Below are positions 15,402-25,300 of a DNA stretch of 37,618 nucleotides, piece by piece (position 1 is the stretch's first letter; each line of letters starts with the position of its first letter). The position numbers and the translations under genes were made by a program. Source of the DNA: a bacterium (GTDB lineage Bacteria; Vulcanimicrobiota; Xenobia; Xenobiales; JADMJV01); the NCBI GenBank assembly GCA_030149525.1, contig JASBRJ010000341.1, positions 1-37,618 of the forward strand. The letters run 5' to 3'. A model generated the notes under the pieces. That model was not told the DNA's origin. It saw nothing but the letters and a program-made list of their open reading frames with translations, and did no database searches.

Positions 15402-16216
15402 GCACATCAAGAATTCCTCAAATCCCTCGCCGGCCTCAGAAAACACTCTCCTATCAAGAGCTTCAGGCCGAAAACGCTCGTCTCCGTTCGGAATTGAGAG
15501 AGGCCAAGGACTCTCAAGGTGGAGTCAAGCTGAGCAGTGTGGAAAACCGCTTGGATGTCAGCAATATTGAGACGCCCGACATTTCGGTAGACAAACTTTC
15601 CATCGAATCGAAGGCAGTGGACAAGGTCGGTAGAGCCATATCGTCGGCGTCCCTATTTCAATCCAAAGGCAAACTGCCGATGGAATCCCTCAAGGACCTA
15701 ACGCAAGAGCCTATCCGAGTGGAAGCTATGAGAGTCAGGGTTCCAGACGATACGGTCAATCGGATGGCCAATGCCAACGGCAACAAGAATCTCAAGGGCC
15801 TGGAAGTTGAGTTTGGAGATAACGGGCAGTTCAACATAAAGGGCAAAGTGAATCAGCTCATTGATGTCCCCTTTGAACTGAACGGCTTCATAGACAACAC
15901 CGAAGAAGGTCAGATCCGCGTCCGTCTGGGCAAAAGTAAGCTCTTCGGCCTGATCACCGTCCCCAAACTGCTTCAGGATATGGCAAGCTCCATGGCTGGG
16001 AAGAAGCTAGATAAGTTGGGGGTGAAAAGCACCGACGAGGGTCTCGTCCTCGACACCGCAAGCCTTATCCCTAAAAACGTCGACTTCAAAGTCAGTCAGG
16101 TCACCACCAAAAATGGCGAACTGGTTGTGGAAGGCGGTCCCGCCTCTCCTCAAGTGATCACCATGGGCCCCTGGGGCCCTATCCCGCCTAAGAATTCTTC
16201 TTCGGAAATGAAATAG
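15398..16216 (+). CDS. Possible LmeA/DUF2993-like lipid-binding-fold protein
   Basis: This encodes 272 residues from a GTG overlapping the preceding stop. The first 45 residues are polar with a short coiled coil (YQELQAENARLRSELREAK). From about residue 110 it is made of amphipathic strands: 'EAMRVRVPDDTVNRMAN', 'LKGLEVEFGDNGQFNIKGKV', 'VPFELNGFIDNTEEGQIRVRL', then 'VPKLLQDMASSMAGKKLDKLGVKS' and a last strand pair with 'NGELVVEGG'. This rhythm recalls DUF2993/LmeA proteins, which have a BPI/SMP-like lipid-binding fold, but it is a by-eye similarity. Those relatives are exported, while no signal peptide is visible here. As the last gene of the kinase-cyclase operon it may be an envelope effector. 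Confidence 0.65.
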   Translation: MSTSRIPQIPRRPQKTLSYQELQAENARLRSELREAKDSQGGVKLSSVENRLDVSNIETPDISVDKLSIESKAVDKVGRAISSASLFQSKGKLPMESLKDLTQEPIRVEAMRVRVPDDTVNRMANANGNKNLKGLEVEFGDNGQFNIKGKVNQLIDVPFELNGFIDNTEEGQIRVRLGKSKLFGLITVPKLLQDMASSMAGKKLDKLGVKSTDEGLVLDTASLIPKNVDFKVSQVTTKNGELVVEGGPASPQVITMGPWGPIPPKNSSSEMK

Positions 16217-16250
16217 AGCCGAGACTCTTCTGAGTCCCGGCTCTATTCTT
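16214..16250. terminator. Hairpin between convergent genes
   Basis: TAGAGCCGAGACTC and GAGTCCCGGCTCTA form a 14-bp stem with one mismatch and a TTCT loop. It begins on the stop codon of the 15398 gene and ends 13 bases before the caspase-like stop. The tails (TATTCTTT on plus, TATTTCATTT on minus) are moderately T-rich, so it may serve both genes. Confidence 0.7.
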
Positions 16251-16258
16251 TGGCTCGG

Positions 16259-19200
16259 TTACTTCACCAACGGGAAGTCTTGGCCGGAGCTGTATTGAAT
16301 CACCTGTTGGCGAACCCCGTGATATTTCTCACTCAGGTCGGGCACTTTCGTGGAGACCGCACGCAACAAGTCGTTGGCCGTCACTTCACCACGGGCCGCT
16401 TTTCCCTCGGCAAGACCCAAAGAGTCCAGAAGGGCGTAGGTCAGAACACCGTGACCGAGTTGAGAGATTTCGTAGGCGTACTCCTCACCTTTGGTGGCAG
16501 CAATGAGAAATGTGCCCGAGGTGCGTGACAACATCTGTTGGGACCGAATTTCCTCCAATCCCCCTCGGGAGGAGAAATATCGGCTGACAACCCCAACGGC
16601 TTTACCCGACCGGCAAGAGTCTAGAACCAGAAGTTGCTTTGTGGCCGGCACCGAGCTCAGAGCTCCGGCCAAATCGCTCGACGACATAGCCGACTCGGTG
16701 AGAGCCTGATCGGTCTCAATCTTCACATCGTGAGGCAGAAAGTAGTACTCCTCCCCTACCACGGTCCCGTGACCTGCCAGGTAAAAGACGAAGGCATCCT
16801 GGGGTTCGGCTACGGCAGCAATAGCCTTGATGGCTCCGGTAATACCGGCAAGAGTGGCCTCCTCGTTTTTCAAGAACTTCCGCTCTCCGGTCTCATACAA
16901 CTCGGAACGAAACAACTCGGAAACCGACCGGGCATCGTCTTCAGCGAATTTGAGACTGAGTCCGGAGCTGTATTTGTCGACTCCCACGGAAAGGAGATGC
17001 AACCGAGGCGGTCGACCCTCTATGTCGGGAGCAAGAACTCTGACGCGGTCGCGACGGGACTCCACATTGCCGGAACCATCGAAAGCCGAGGCGCGAAGTT
17101 CATTCTTACCCTTCATCGCTTTCACGCTGAAAAGGTAGGTCGAATCATCGACCTGACGACGTCGAGAGTCGGGAAGCTTGTGGCCGTTATGATAAAGGGC
17201 TACTCCCGAAACACCAGCGCCTTGAGGAGTGACCTTAACCTTCACCTCCATCGACTCTTCATCGATAACCGCACCCGAGGCGGGCTCCAAAATTTCCACC
17301 TTCGGCGGTCTTTTGAGAGATTCAGCTGTCAGACTGGTACGAGCATGGATGGGAGGCTTTTCCCCGCTAGCCTCGGGAAGAAGGTGGGCCAGGATGCCGG
17401 GTGAGAGATACTGGTTGATAAACTGATCCACACCAAAAAGCTCACCGTTCAACTCGAAGTTGATGGTCTTTAGCCCCACATCGTTTCCGTCGAAGTTACC
17501 ACTTTGATCCATGGCAACCCAACCCTGGTTGTCTCGAACCGAGACTAAGCGACCCTTCCGTCGACCGGATTTCGGGTCAACGAAGTCGAGGGTACGGTTG
17601 CGTCCGACTAGAATAATCACGTTGTCTTCAAAGCGAGGACTCCAGGAATATTTGTCGCTGAGCTCCATCCGAGATAGCTCTTTCCCGTTCAGGTCCAGGC
17701 GGATGATGGTACCGGGCGAAATCACAACTCGCATTTCCGATCCCAGCAGCTCAAAATTGATGAGTGACCATCGAAGATCGGTGATCAGTTGAGGCTTGTT
17801 CTCCGGGGAACTGCTGTCCCACTTGTAAATACGGCTATCTCGAGTTGCGGCATAAACAGTTTTTCCGTCGGCTCCATAGGCCACGGAACTGACCTGGGCA
17901 CGACCGGGGAGACTTGTTCTCAAGGCATCTCGCTTATTGGTGAGATGCGCTTCCATCAACCCGCCGTAGAAACCGGCTGCCACCCTTTCTCCCTTGACGT
18001 CGGCCGCTGTCGCTCGTCCGGAGTAGTCGTTGAGTTCCTGACCGCTGGAGGCGTCCACCAGTTTCAAACTCGTAGAAGGCGCCGAGAAAAGGTATCGATT
18101 GGAGTCGACCCACTTCACCCATTCTACGCCGTCTCCGAAACGGGCACGGCCCAACTTGTAAGTGGAGATCACGTCACCGTCTTCGACATTCCAACAGATG
18201 ATCGTACCTCGATACAGATCGCAAGCGAGTAACTTCGTTCGATCGGGCGACAGAGCGACATCACTGATGAAGGACTCGAACCCCTTGTATTGCCTCACAA
18301 TACGACCTGTCTTGGCGCTCCAACGGCTCACCTGTCCGTTGCGACAACCTGTGAACAGGTCTTTGCTCTCCGGGTCCAGTGTGTAGGCACTGAAGCCACC
18401 GATATCGGAGGCGAGATAATCACGTTCACCTGTGGAAGGGTCCAGCACAAAAGAATCACCACCGTAGGCCCCGACAAGAAACCGTGAATCGGGCATCGTT
18501 TCCATGCTCAGAGCGATAAGCTCCTCACTTGTCGCGTCTACAATTTTGGTGTCGACAAAATCAACTTTCCAAAGCTTGCCCTGGTATCCCCCGGAAGTCT
18601 GATAGAGATAAAGCTCGGAATTTCGCCATACGGGAACCCGGGAGGTGGAGGCCTGATCTTCTATCAATTTTTGAACTTCGAGATCCTGGGCGCCCAGAAG
18701 CGCAACGGCGGAGTTGGTTGAAACAGCGAGACTGTCGGAAGCAGGAGAAAACGCCAGCCCGTAAGCCACAGAGTTGAGACGCTTGTATGTCTGTTTAGAC
18801 AGATCGCCTGTGAGAAAAGTGGAGATTCCACCTTGAGACTTCACTGCCAGGAGCCGGCCGTCGGGGGAAACCACCAGAAGACTGCTCTTGCGAGCGAAAT
18901 CATCGCCGGGCACCGCAGCAAGTTTTTTTCCCTGAAAGTCAGTCTTGGTGAGACTCTCGCCGCTCAGGTAAAAAAGGTTGGTGCCGTCGGTTGCCAGGGC
19001 GCTGCCGGTTCGACTGGCCTCGGCATCGCTGAAGCCGTCTAGGAGCTTACCCTCAGGCAAAGAATATCGTCGGAAGTTCCCCTTCTCATCGAGAGTCACA
19101 ACCCAGTCGGACTGAGACGAAAAGACGGCCGCCTGGAGATTACCGATATCATCCGGGTTGGGATAGGTTTTTTCATCATAAATCGTCCGGACAACATGGG

Positions 19201-19399
19201 GTTCGTCCAGCGCCCAAACTTTCACCGTTCCATCACTGGAAGCCGTGTAGGCAAAACGCCCGTCGGGCGAGGGAGCCACACTCCTGATTTCCGAGCTGCC
19301 TTCGTGACCTCTTTGGAGTACGAGTTGAGGTCTCTCCTGGGCCAGAGCAAGCTGGCAGAACAGAAGGGTCAGCAGCAGTAAGATTCTATTTGTCTTCAT
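16259..19399 (-). CDS. Exported WD40-caspase-like (C14) protein
   Basis: This encodes 1046 residues. A clear signal peptide (MKTNRILLLLTLLFCQLALA) is followed by WD40-type beta-propeller repeats over about 35-640 (for example 'VAPSPDGRFAYTASSDGTVKVWAL', 'VALSPDRTKLLACD', 'VAYGADGKTVYAATRDSRIYKWD'). An Ig-like domain comes at about 700-790. The C-terminal 230 residues are a caspase-fold peptidase with catalytic H877 ('YLAGHGT') and C929 ('LDSCRSG'). The dyad is intact. Related orthocaspases and metacaspases cut after basic residues. The usual order in bacteria is peptidase first, so the propeller-first order and the signal peptide are notable. Its ATG follows immediately on the stop of the LolA-like gene, so the two are coupled. 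Confidence 0.92.
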   Translation of the reverse strand: MKTNRILLLLTLLFCQLALAQERPQLVLQRGHEGSSEIRSVAPSPDGRFAYTASSDGTVKVWALDEPHVVRTIYDEKTYPNPDDIGNLQAAVFSSQSDWVVTLDEKGNFRRYSLPEGKLLDGFSDAEASRTGSALATDGTNLFYLSGESLTKTDFQGKKLAAVPGDDFARKSSLLVVSPDGRLLAVKSQGGISTFLTGDLSKQTYKRLNSVAYGLAFSPASDSLAVSTNSAVALLGAQDLEVQKLIEDQASTSRVPVWRNSELYLYQTSGGYQGKLWKVDFVDTKIVDATSEELIALSMETMPDSRFLVGAYGGDSFVLDPSTGERDYLASDIGGFSAYTLDPESKDLFTGCRNGQVSRWSAKTGRIVRQYKGFESFISDVALSPDRTKLLACDLYRGTIICWNVEDGDVISTYKLGRARFGDGVEWVKWVDSNRYLFSAPSTSLKLVDASSGQELNDYSGRATAADVKGERVAAGFYGGLMEAHLTNKRDALRTSLPGRAQVSSVAYGADGKTVYAATRDSRIYKWDSSSPENKPQLITDLRWSLINFELLGSEMRVVISPGTIIRLDLNGKELSRMELSDKYSWSPRFEDNVIILVGRNRTLDFVDPKSGRRKGRLVSVRDNQGWVAMDQSGNFDGNDVGLKTINFELNGELFGVDQFINQYLSPGILAHLLPEASGEKPPIHARTSLTAESLKRPPKVEILEPASGAVIDEESMEVKVKVTPQGAGVSGVALYHNGHKLPDSRRRQVDDSTYLFSVKAMKGKNELRASAFDGSGNVESRRDRVRVLAPDIEGRPPRLHLLSVGVDKYSSGLSLKFAEDDARSVSELFRSELYETGERKFLKNEEATLAGITGAIKAIAAVAEPQDAFVFYLAGHGTVVGEEYYFLPHDVKIETDQALTESAMSSSDLAGALSSVPATKQLLVLDSCRSGKAVGVVSRYFSSRGGLEEIRSQQMLSRTSGTFLIAATKGEEYAYEISQLGHGVLTYALLDSLGLAEGKAARGEVTANDLLRAVSTKVPDLSEKYHGVRQQVIQYSSGQDFPLVK

Positions 19400-19993
19400 C
19401 TATAAGACCGACCGTTCGAAGAGGTTCTTCTTGGGTGTGATCTGATGAAGGTCTCGCAGCCAAACTCGACCGAATCCGTTGGTGCTGGAAGTGGCGTAAC
19501 CCAGCAATTTTGGCGTTCCCTGCACATCGACATAAACCCTGAGTCTGGCCACATCTCCCTTTTCCGTGACCGAGTAAAGGTCGGCGACCACAACATTGAG
19601 GGCCTGGCCGTAGTAGTCGATGACTTCATTGTCCACCATTTGAATCTCTACGTTCTTACCCACTTTGCCCCCGAAGAGGTTCCATAAGGATTCGCCCTCT
19701 AGCTTATAGGAGTTCACTTTGTTAGAACCTTGGAAAGCAGTGACGTTGCCGTCGACACAATAGTAATGACGATTGTGGTCGTAATTCAAACGGTACTTTG
19801 CCGGGTACTGGAAGTAGAGATTCCCGAGATAGAAACCTCCCGCGTAGTCTTCCACTCGAGCTTGCCAAACGGAGCCGTCCTGGACCGCGTCGAGGGCCTG
19901 GGTAACTTGCTGTATTTTTTGAGAACGACTGGTGTCGGCCAGCACCCACCCGGATAAAAATAAGATGAGAAAAAGTGTTGTTAGCTTTTTCAT
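19400..19993 (-). CDS. LolA-fold outer-membrane lipoprotein carrier-like protein
   Basis: This encodes 197 residues. A signal peptide (MKKLTTLFLILFLSGWVLA) precedes a domain with LolA traits: an N-terminal helix 'QKIQQVTQALDAVQDGSVWQARV', then 'GGFYLGNLYFQYPAKYRLNYD', 'YYCVDGNVTAF', 'SYKLEGESLWNLFGG' and 'KGDVARLRVYVDVQGTPKLLGY'. In LolA this half barrel binds lipoprotein acyl chains in the periplasm. The stop codon TAG directly touches the ATG of the WD40-caspase gene, so this is the first gene of a two-gene operon. The pairing suggests that both act in the envelope. Whether it carries lipoproteins in general or a special substrate cannot be told. Confidence 0.82.
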   Translation of the reverse strand: MKKLTTLFLILFLSGWVLADTSRSQKIQQVTQALDAVQDGSVWQARVEDYAGGFYLGNLYFQYPAKYRLNYDHNRHYYCVDGNVTAFQGSNKVNSYKLEGESLWNLFGGKVGKNVEIQMVDNEVIDYYGQALNVVVADLYSVTEKGDVARLRVYVDVQGTPKLLGYATSSTNGFGRVWLRDLHQITPKKNLFERSVL

Positions 19994-20151
19994 GAGATCC
20001 CCTTACCAGGTGTCCAAATGCTCTAGACACCTTTAAACTCGTAGGCCGTAGGTTCGCTCAAAAAAGTGAGGAACCTTGACCTATCTGGGTCCATCATGGA
20101 CCGGGGAGGATTCTAAGTCTGTGATTTTTGATCGTTTTGGGCGATGGTGTT

Positions 20152-20550
20152 CTAAATCAAGGCCAAGGCATCACCGGGGGCGCGGTAGCCAACCTCTTCT
20201 GCTCTCAACAGTTGACCGATCTTCGCTCCCTGAGCGGCCAATACGTCGCCCACCCAGCTATCGGTGATCGCTTTGAGGCTGTCGTAGAAACGCAGCCCGG
20301 CTCGATTCACACCCACCCAGCACACGCGAGCGCGCACCGCAGGGAAGCCGTAGATAGTCACCAGGACTTTCTGTCCTGCCGCCAGTCCCACTGTCCCTGG
20401 TTTAAACTTGACCCCGAGACCTGAAAGCGACAGGTTGCTGGCCTCCACCTCGTAGACCGGAGGTGCCTGACCTTCAAGACTGGTCGTTTCAAGATCGACC
20501 AGACACTCAATCCGAGAAAATAGACGTTTCTCTGTTTTTCCTGCTAGCAT
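20152..20550 (-). CDS. PilZ domain c-di-GMP receptor
   Basis: This encodes 132 residues from the ATG at 20550, chosen because GGAG lies 6 bases upstream; an ATG at 20562 would add four residues. The PilZ c-di-GMP-binding motifs are present: R9-L-F-S-R13 (RxxxR) and N39-L-S-L-S-G44 ([D/N]xSxxG), followed by the barrel strands 'KVLVTIYGF', 'VRARVCWVG' and 'AGLRFYD'. The protein is a single domain with a short helical tail, so it is a free adaptor that would bind c-di-GMP and contact a target protein. The nearest c-di-GMP source is the REC-GGDEF gene at 13.9 kb. It is divergent from the single-domain response regulator. Confidence 0.88.
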   Translation of the reverse strand: MLAGKTEKRLFSRIECLVDLETTSLEGQAPPVYEVEASNLSLSGLGVKFKPGTVGLAAGQKVLVTIYGFPAVRARVCWVGVNRAGLRFYDSLKAITDSWVGDVLAAQGAKIGQLLRAEEVGYRAPGDALALI

Positions 20551-20854
20551 GACAAGCTCCATCCGTTTTAGCCGGACCTGAGTCCTGCGATCGACTAAAA
20601 CTTCAACGTTTCTACCATGTTTTCTTAAGAAAATAAAGGTTTACACGGCCATTTTTCGCTCTTGAGCCGCCCGATCATGTTAAAATTTCTCTGCTTTGAA
20701 CAAAGTCGACTGCCGAACTCTTCCGTCCCCTCCGGACCGTTGAAGCGCATCCGACCCCTGATTGCCTCATCAAGCTTGATTTTTGAAGGATAGGCCCGCC
20801 AGTTGGCCAAGCAACCATAAAGTAAGCATCCGGAAGATGTTAGGAGACGCCTGC
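20551..20854. other. Divergent intergenic region between PilZ and response regulator genes
   Basis: These 304 bases hold no convincing gene. They must contain both promoters, but no clear -35/-10 pair stands out. The only structure seen is a 12-bp palindrome TTTCTTAAGAAA at 20621-20632 in an AT-rich stretch. The last bases carry TAGGAG at 20841-20846, the Shine-Dalgarno of the downstream gene. Confidence 0.6.
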
Positions 20855-21223
20855 ATGGGCAAAAATGTACTGGTTGTAGATGATGAGCGCGAATGCTTAG
20901 AGTTGGCGGCTATCAGTCTGCGCCTTTTTGGCAACTGGCAGGTTTATCAAGCGGAAAACGGTGACCTCGCCTTAGAAAAAGCCAGAGAACTGAAGCCCGA
21001 CATCATTCTCCTCGACTACTACCTTACCGACACGACAGGCGGTGAAGTGATCACCCGACTGCGAGCGGAAGAAGATCTCAAAGACATTCCTGTCGTTGTC
21101 TATTCCGGTTCTCCGGAGGCCGCGCGTCAAGACCCGGCTTGCGCAGATAACGTTGAGATTCTGTCCAAGCCGCTGAACCCCGAGAGTCTCTCCAGCGTTT
21201 TAAAGCGGATTCTCGACCGTTAA
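20855..21223 (+). CDS. Single-domain response regulator (CheY-like)
   Basis: This encodes 122 residues from the ATG at 20855, with TAGGAG 8 bases upstream; the frame is open from 20783 but the earlier part does not look like protein. It is a complete receiver domain: 'VLVVDDERE', the acceptor Asp in 'IILLDYYLTD', Ser in 'VVYSGSP' and Lys in 'LSKPLNP'. There is no output domain, so it should act by protein contact, as a phosphate shuttle or allosteric partner. The many kinases in the window are candidate donors. It ends 8 bases from the stop of the convergent lipase gene with no terminator between. Confidence 0.92.
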   Translation: MGKNVLVVDDERECLELAAISLRLFGNWQVYQAENGDLALEKARELKPDIILLDYYLTDTTGGEVITRLRAEEDLKDIPVVVYSGSPEAARQDPACADNVEILSKPLNPESLSSVLKRILDR

Positions 21224-21231
21224 TGCTTTAG

Positions 21232-22266
21232 TTAATTAGCACTGTCCTCCGGCCAACCGAAGAAGTCTCTCATCTGGTCATAGACCTTGGCGTTGTTATT
21301 GAGATGATTGTGGTGTTGTCCTTTGAGCTTGATCGGTTCATCACCCGGCAGGCCCACCGAGTCTGCCGCCACCAGGCCGTCGCCGTCGGTCACAGGATTC
21401 CATCCGGCTTTGGCCGAGGGGGTTCCCAATCCCGCCACCAACCTCACTTCGGTCACGTTAGCCTTCTGCTCATCCCATCGACTGTTAAGGTCTTGAAGCA
21501 ATGGGTTCTCTCGCTCCGGACGGAGCCACTCCAGAGCCTTAACATCGCCGGGCAACAAACCGGCTAGCGAGATCGCCCACTTGATATCTCGGTCCAAAAC
21601 ATGCAGCGACCATTTGGCGAACTCAGAACCCCGATTCGGAGTACCCAGAATAAGGAGCTGGTCGATGTCTTTTCCACCGTTGTCCAAATACTCGCGAGTC
21701 GCCAAGCCCCCCATGCTGTATGCAGAGACATCGAGTTTGTCGGCTCCCGTAATCGATTTCACCGCTTTCAGATTTCGACTCAGTTCCTGAGCCGACCGAT
21801 CCGGCGGCAAACGAACATCACTGAAGACGACTTCAAACACTTTTCCGTCCGTGTCCGCTACCTGCGAGTCGTCGGCCCGCGACGTGCAATCACGATCATG
21901 GAAGAACTGACCGTCCTGAACGAAGTAAAGGGTCCCACCGTTGCGGCCGCCCTCCAAAAGCTTGTCGGCAAGGGGATCGAAAGCGTCGCGAGTCGTCTTC
22001 CATCCCGGAATCATGACAAAAGGCTGATCTATTTTCACCGGCGGGGAATCCGCAAGCGGGGGCTTCTTCTTGTACTTGGTCGCTCGATGGTTGGCCAGCG
22101 CTCGATAGGTCAGACCCAAACTCAAGAGTCTTGCGCTGACGGTAAAATCTTCAACAACGTCTCCAAAGCCTGAAGTCTTTGTCCGGCTTTCCGGCTTTTC
22201 GCTAGACGCCCGGTTGAAGACAGAAACCGACGGAAGGGTTCTTCTGGTAGTGTTGTGGATTTGCAT
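21232..22266 (-). CDS. Alpha/beta-hydrolase, lipase-like
   Basis: This encodes 344 residues. A polar Arg/Ser/Thr-rich N-terminus of about 40 residues precedes an alpha/beta-hydrolase fold: 'QPFVMIPGWKTTRDAFDPLADKL' carries the oxyanion strand, the nucleophile is S184 in 'SAYSMGGLATREYL' (an AxSxG elbow as in Bacillus LipA), then 'LILGTPNRGSEFAKW', a likely acid in 'TDGDGLV' and His in 'QHHNHL'. This is typical of LipA/PGAP1-type lipases. There is no Sec signal peptide although lipases of this kind are mostly exported. GGTGG lies 9 bases before the ATG. It is 49 bases downstream of the giant kinase gene on the same strand and may be in its operon. Confidence 0.85.
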   Translation of the reverse strand: MQIHNTTRRTLPSVSVFNRASSEKPESRTKTSGFGDVVEDFTVSARLLSLGLTYRALANHRATKYKKKPPLADSPPVKIDQPFVMIPGWKTTRDAFDPLADKLLEGGRNGGTLYFVQDGQFFHDRDCTSRADDSQVADTDGKVFEVVFSDVRLPPDRSAQELSRNLKAVKSITGADKLDVSAYSMGGLATREYLDNGGKDIDQLLILGTPNRGSEFAKWSLHVLDRDIKWAISLAGLLPGDVKALEWLRPERENPLLQDLNSRWDEQKANVTEVRLVAGLGTPSAKAGWNPVTDGDGLVAADSVGLPGDEPIKLKGQHHNHLNNNAKVYDQMRDFFGWPEDSAN

Positions 22267-22315
22267 AGCTTATTACCACCATACCATCCTGGTTTTCTTC
22301 TTTTACAACAAAATG

Positions 22316-25300
22316 TTAAATCCGCGTGGTAGTTCGAAAGTAAATCTCGAAAATCGTGCCGGTCGGACCGCTATTCACCGTTAAGTAACCCTCGTTGGTC
22401 TTTACCAATTCCATGACACTTGCCAGCCCAACGCCTGTACCCGAGGTGCCTTTGGTGGTAAAGTGAAGTTCAAAAATGCGGGGAAGATTCTCCGGGCTGA
22501 TCCCGGTGCCGTTATCGGCAACCGAAACTTTTGCGTAGCTTCCAGGAGGAACGGTGTTGGGATAGAGGACCAATCCATCAGGTCCAACCTCCACACCGCT
22601 GGTGGCGACCGAAACTCTTCCCCCCGGCCCTACAGCGTCCCGTGCGTTGACCACAAGATTCAGAAGAATTCGATCACAAGCCATGGGATCGATCTGAACT
22701 GTGGGCGTTTTTTCCAGCTCGAACTGGAGTTCCACAGTCGGCCCACAGAGGCTTCGGAATAGCCCTCCAAGCCCGCTTATCCGTTGAGCCAGGTCCACCG
22801 GCTGCGAGCCCATCACATCACCTCGCGCCAACCCGTTGAGTCGAGTAAGAATTTGATTGGCCTTGCGGCCGGATTCGAGAATGTCGACGATCTCGGCATG
22901 CTTTTCTTGGCCTGGCTCACAGTCTATGAGGAGTACTTCGGCGCTACTTGTCATGGTGAGGGTAAGATTGCGAAGATCATGCAAAAGGCCGGTGGCCAGT
23001 CGACCGGTGACAGCCAGTCTTTCGCTCAGAAGAAGCTGTTCGCGAGCTCGCGACAGACGCGACGCTTCCAAATCCAACCGGCTGCTGGACTCCTCCAAAT
23101 CGCGGGACAAAACATAAGCCGAAGCGGTACGCCGGGCTCGATCCAGCACGGCGCAAGTCACGGAGATCAGAAAGTCCGTTAGCAAGGAACTCTGTTCGGA
23201 AAAGACGTTTCCGGGGTGGTGAATGAGGAGATAGGTCGAGTAATCAAGCCCTGGGATGAGACGCCCTGTCCAATCCTCGTCTTCGAACGGAAAGGGCGGA
23301 GGGTCGACTTGGCAACCCCCGCTTAAGGGGTGCGTTTTCCCTTCCCTGTCGACTTCAACAATGGTGCAACTGCGAGCCACGCGGAGTGTCTGCTCGCTCC
23401 CCAAACAAAGATTATGAAGAGCTGTTTCAACGGACAGGGAGGTGCTGATTCGATTGGCCGAATCGAGGAGCTGTTCCAGATGTTCTCGTGTGCCGAACTC
23501 TCCTGCACTCTCGCCCAAGAGCCAGAGATACTCGACACCCGGCTCCACATCCTGACTCCTGTCGGCACCCAGGAGCCAATGGAAATGATTGACGACGGCC
23601 CTGGTCACCTTCGACTCAAAACCCAGGTCGTTCTCTGCTGCAAAGAGAGCACTGTCGTTGAAAGCCCTGCGGGCGTGCTCAAGCCTTCCCCTCAGAAGAC
23701 TCAGGAGCCCGTCTTCTCGGAGCGCGTGAGGGAGGTTGGTGGGGTATTTTCTCGCTTGCGCCAGGGCTATCTTGCAGGTGGCCGCCGCCTCTGCCAAACG
23801 CTTCTCCCGAAGCTCACCTTGAAACTTCTGGGAAAGGAGCCTCTGTGCGGTGGTCAGCCAGCAAGGAATGGGAGCCGAGTAAAGGTTCTGAACTCCGTTC
23901 TTACGGTAGAGCTCCATGGCTTTTTTGAAAAGCTTTACCGATTTGTGGTAGTGACCGCGCCTGAGATACCAAAGCCCCTCGGCGCTCAACAACTCGCAAG
24001 TTCGCATCAAATCCGGACTGGAATAAGCTTTTTCCTGCTCTACCCGCTCAAGGGGAAAAGAGCCGTGACGAGCGAGAGCCCAAATATTAAGGTTATCTCC
24101 AGCAGCCAGTCGGTCTTGGATCTCCACCCCGATACGGTGAGTTTCTGCGGATATCTCAGTGGCTTTGTCTAGCGCACCAAGACGATAGTAGACCCGGGCG
24201 AGATGGTATCGCACTCCGTTTTCTTCCCACCGGTCGCCGGTCTCTTCCAAGAGTTTCTGTGACCTGAGCAAGACCTTGCGTGCCTCCTGAAGACGACCTG
24301 CTCCCAATAAAGCAGCACCGCAAAAATGGCCCACCTGGCCTTCGGTCCACTTGTCTTTCAGATTTTGTGCCGTGAGGACCGCTCGTCGTCCGTACTCCAG
24401 GGATCTGCTCCACCAGGGAAGTGCACTCATAGCCATAGCGTGATTGGCCTGGGCTTTGGCAAGCTCCGGACTTTCACCGTAGAGTTCGGCCAAGTTCAGC
24501 TCACAAAAATGTGCCCAAACCGAAGCCACGGTTCCTTTCAAGAACCAGTCGATGTAAGCCAGACGATTATAGAGCCTCGCCTTCATGAGATCCCGCTCCC
24601 GGTTCCTCTGTGAACCGACCCGCCGGGTGCATGTTCGAAAAACCAATCGAAGCGCCTCGGCAGCGAAGGCTCCTGTGACCCAAACCGGCGTCCGCTCTCC
24701 CAGGAGCTTGAGCCCGGAAACAATGGCTTCACGAGCTTTTTTCAGCTGGTCTTGCTTGAAGTAGACATCTCCCAGGGCGTGCTTGATTCTTGCTCTGGCA
24801 AGAGAGTCCACCGTGCCGTCTTCAGCCTCTTCGAAGCACTTCTCGCTCTCTTCGTATCGACCGGTGAGACGAAGGCAGTCCCCCAGCTCATAAAGAATCT
24901 TCGGTCGCTGCTCGCTGCTAGGGCCCAGACCGGCTAGAGCCGCTCGAAAATAGAAAGCGGCCGTGGTAAGATCGTCTTTAGCCCGGGCCTGCTCAGCCGC
25001 TTTGAGAGAGTAAGGCAGCCCTTGTTCCGGCTCGCCTCCTACAAAGAATCTGTAGGAAATGACGAACGGGTCGGCATCCTCAGAGCGGGTGAGTTCTCGA
25101 GCCACAGTCAGCTGAAGAGCAGCGGCTTCTCGACGGTCGATAAGAGTAAGACAGGCTTCTCGAATCCGATCATGGGTGAATCGATACTCCTCCCCATCCG
25201 ATTGGAGCAAGCCCTCGGAAACAGCAGGTTCGAAGTCGACCCTTTCGTCCCGACATGTCTCAAGCAGTGCGGGCTGAAAGCGATTGCCGAGGACGGCTGC

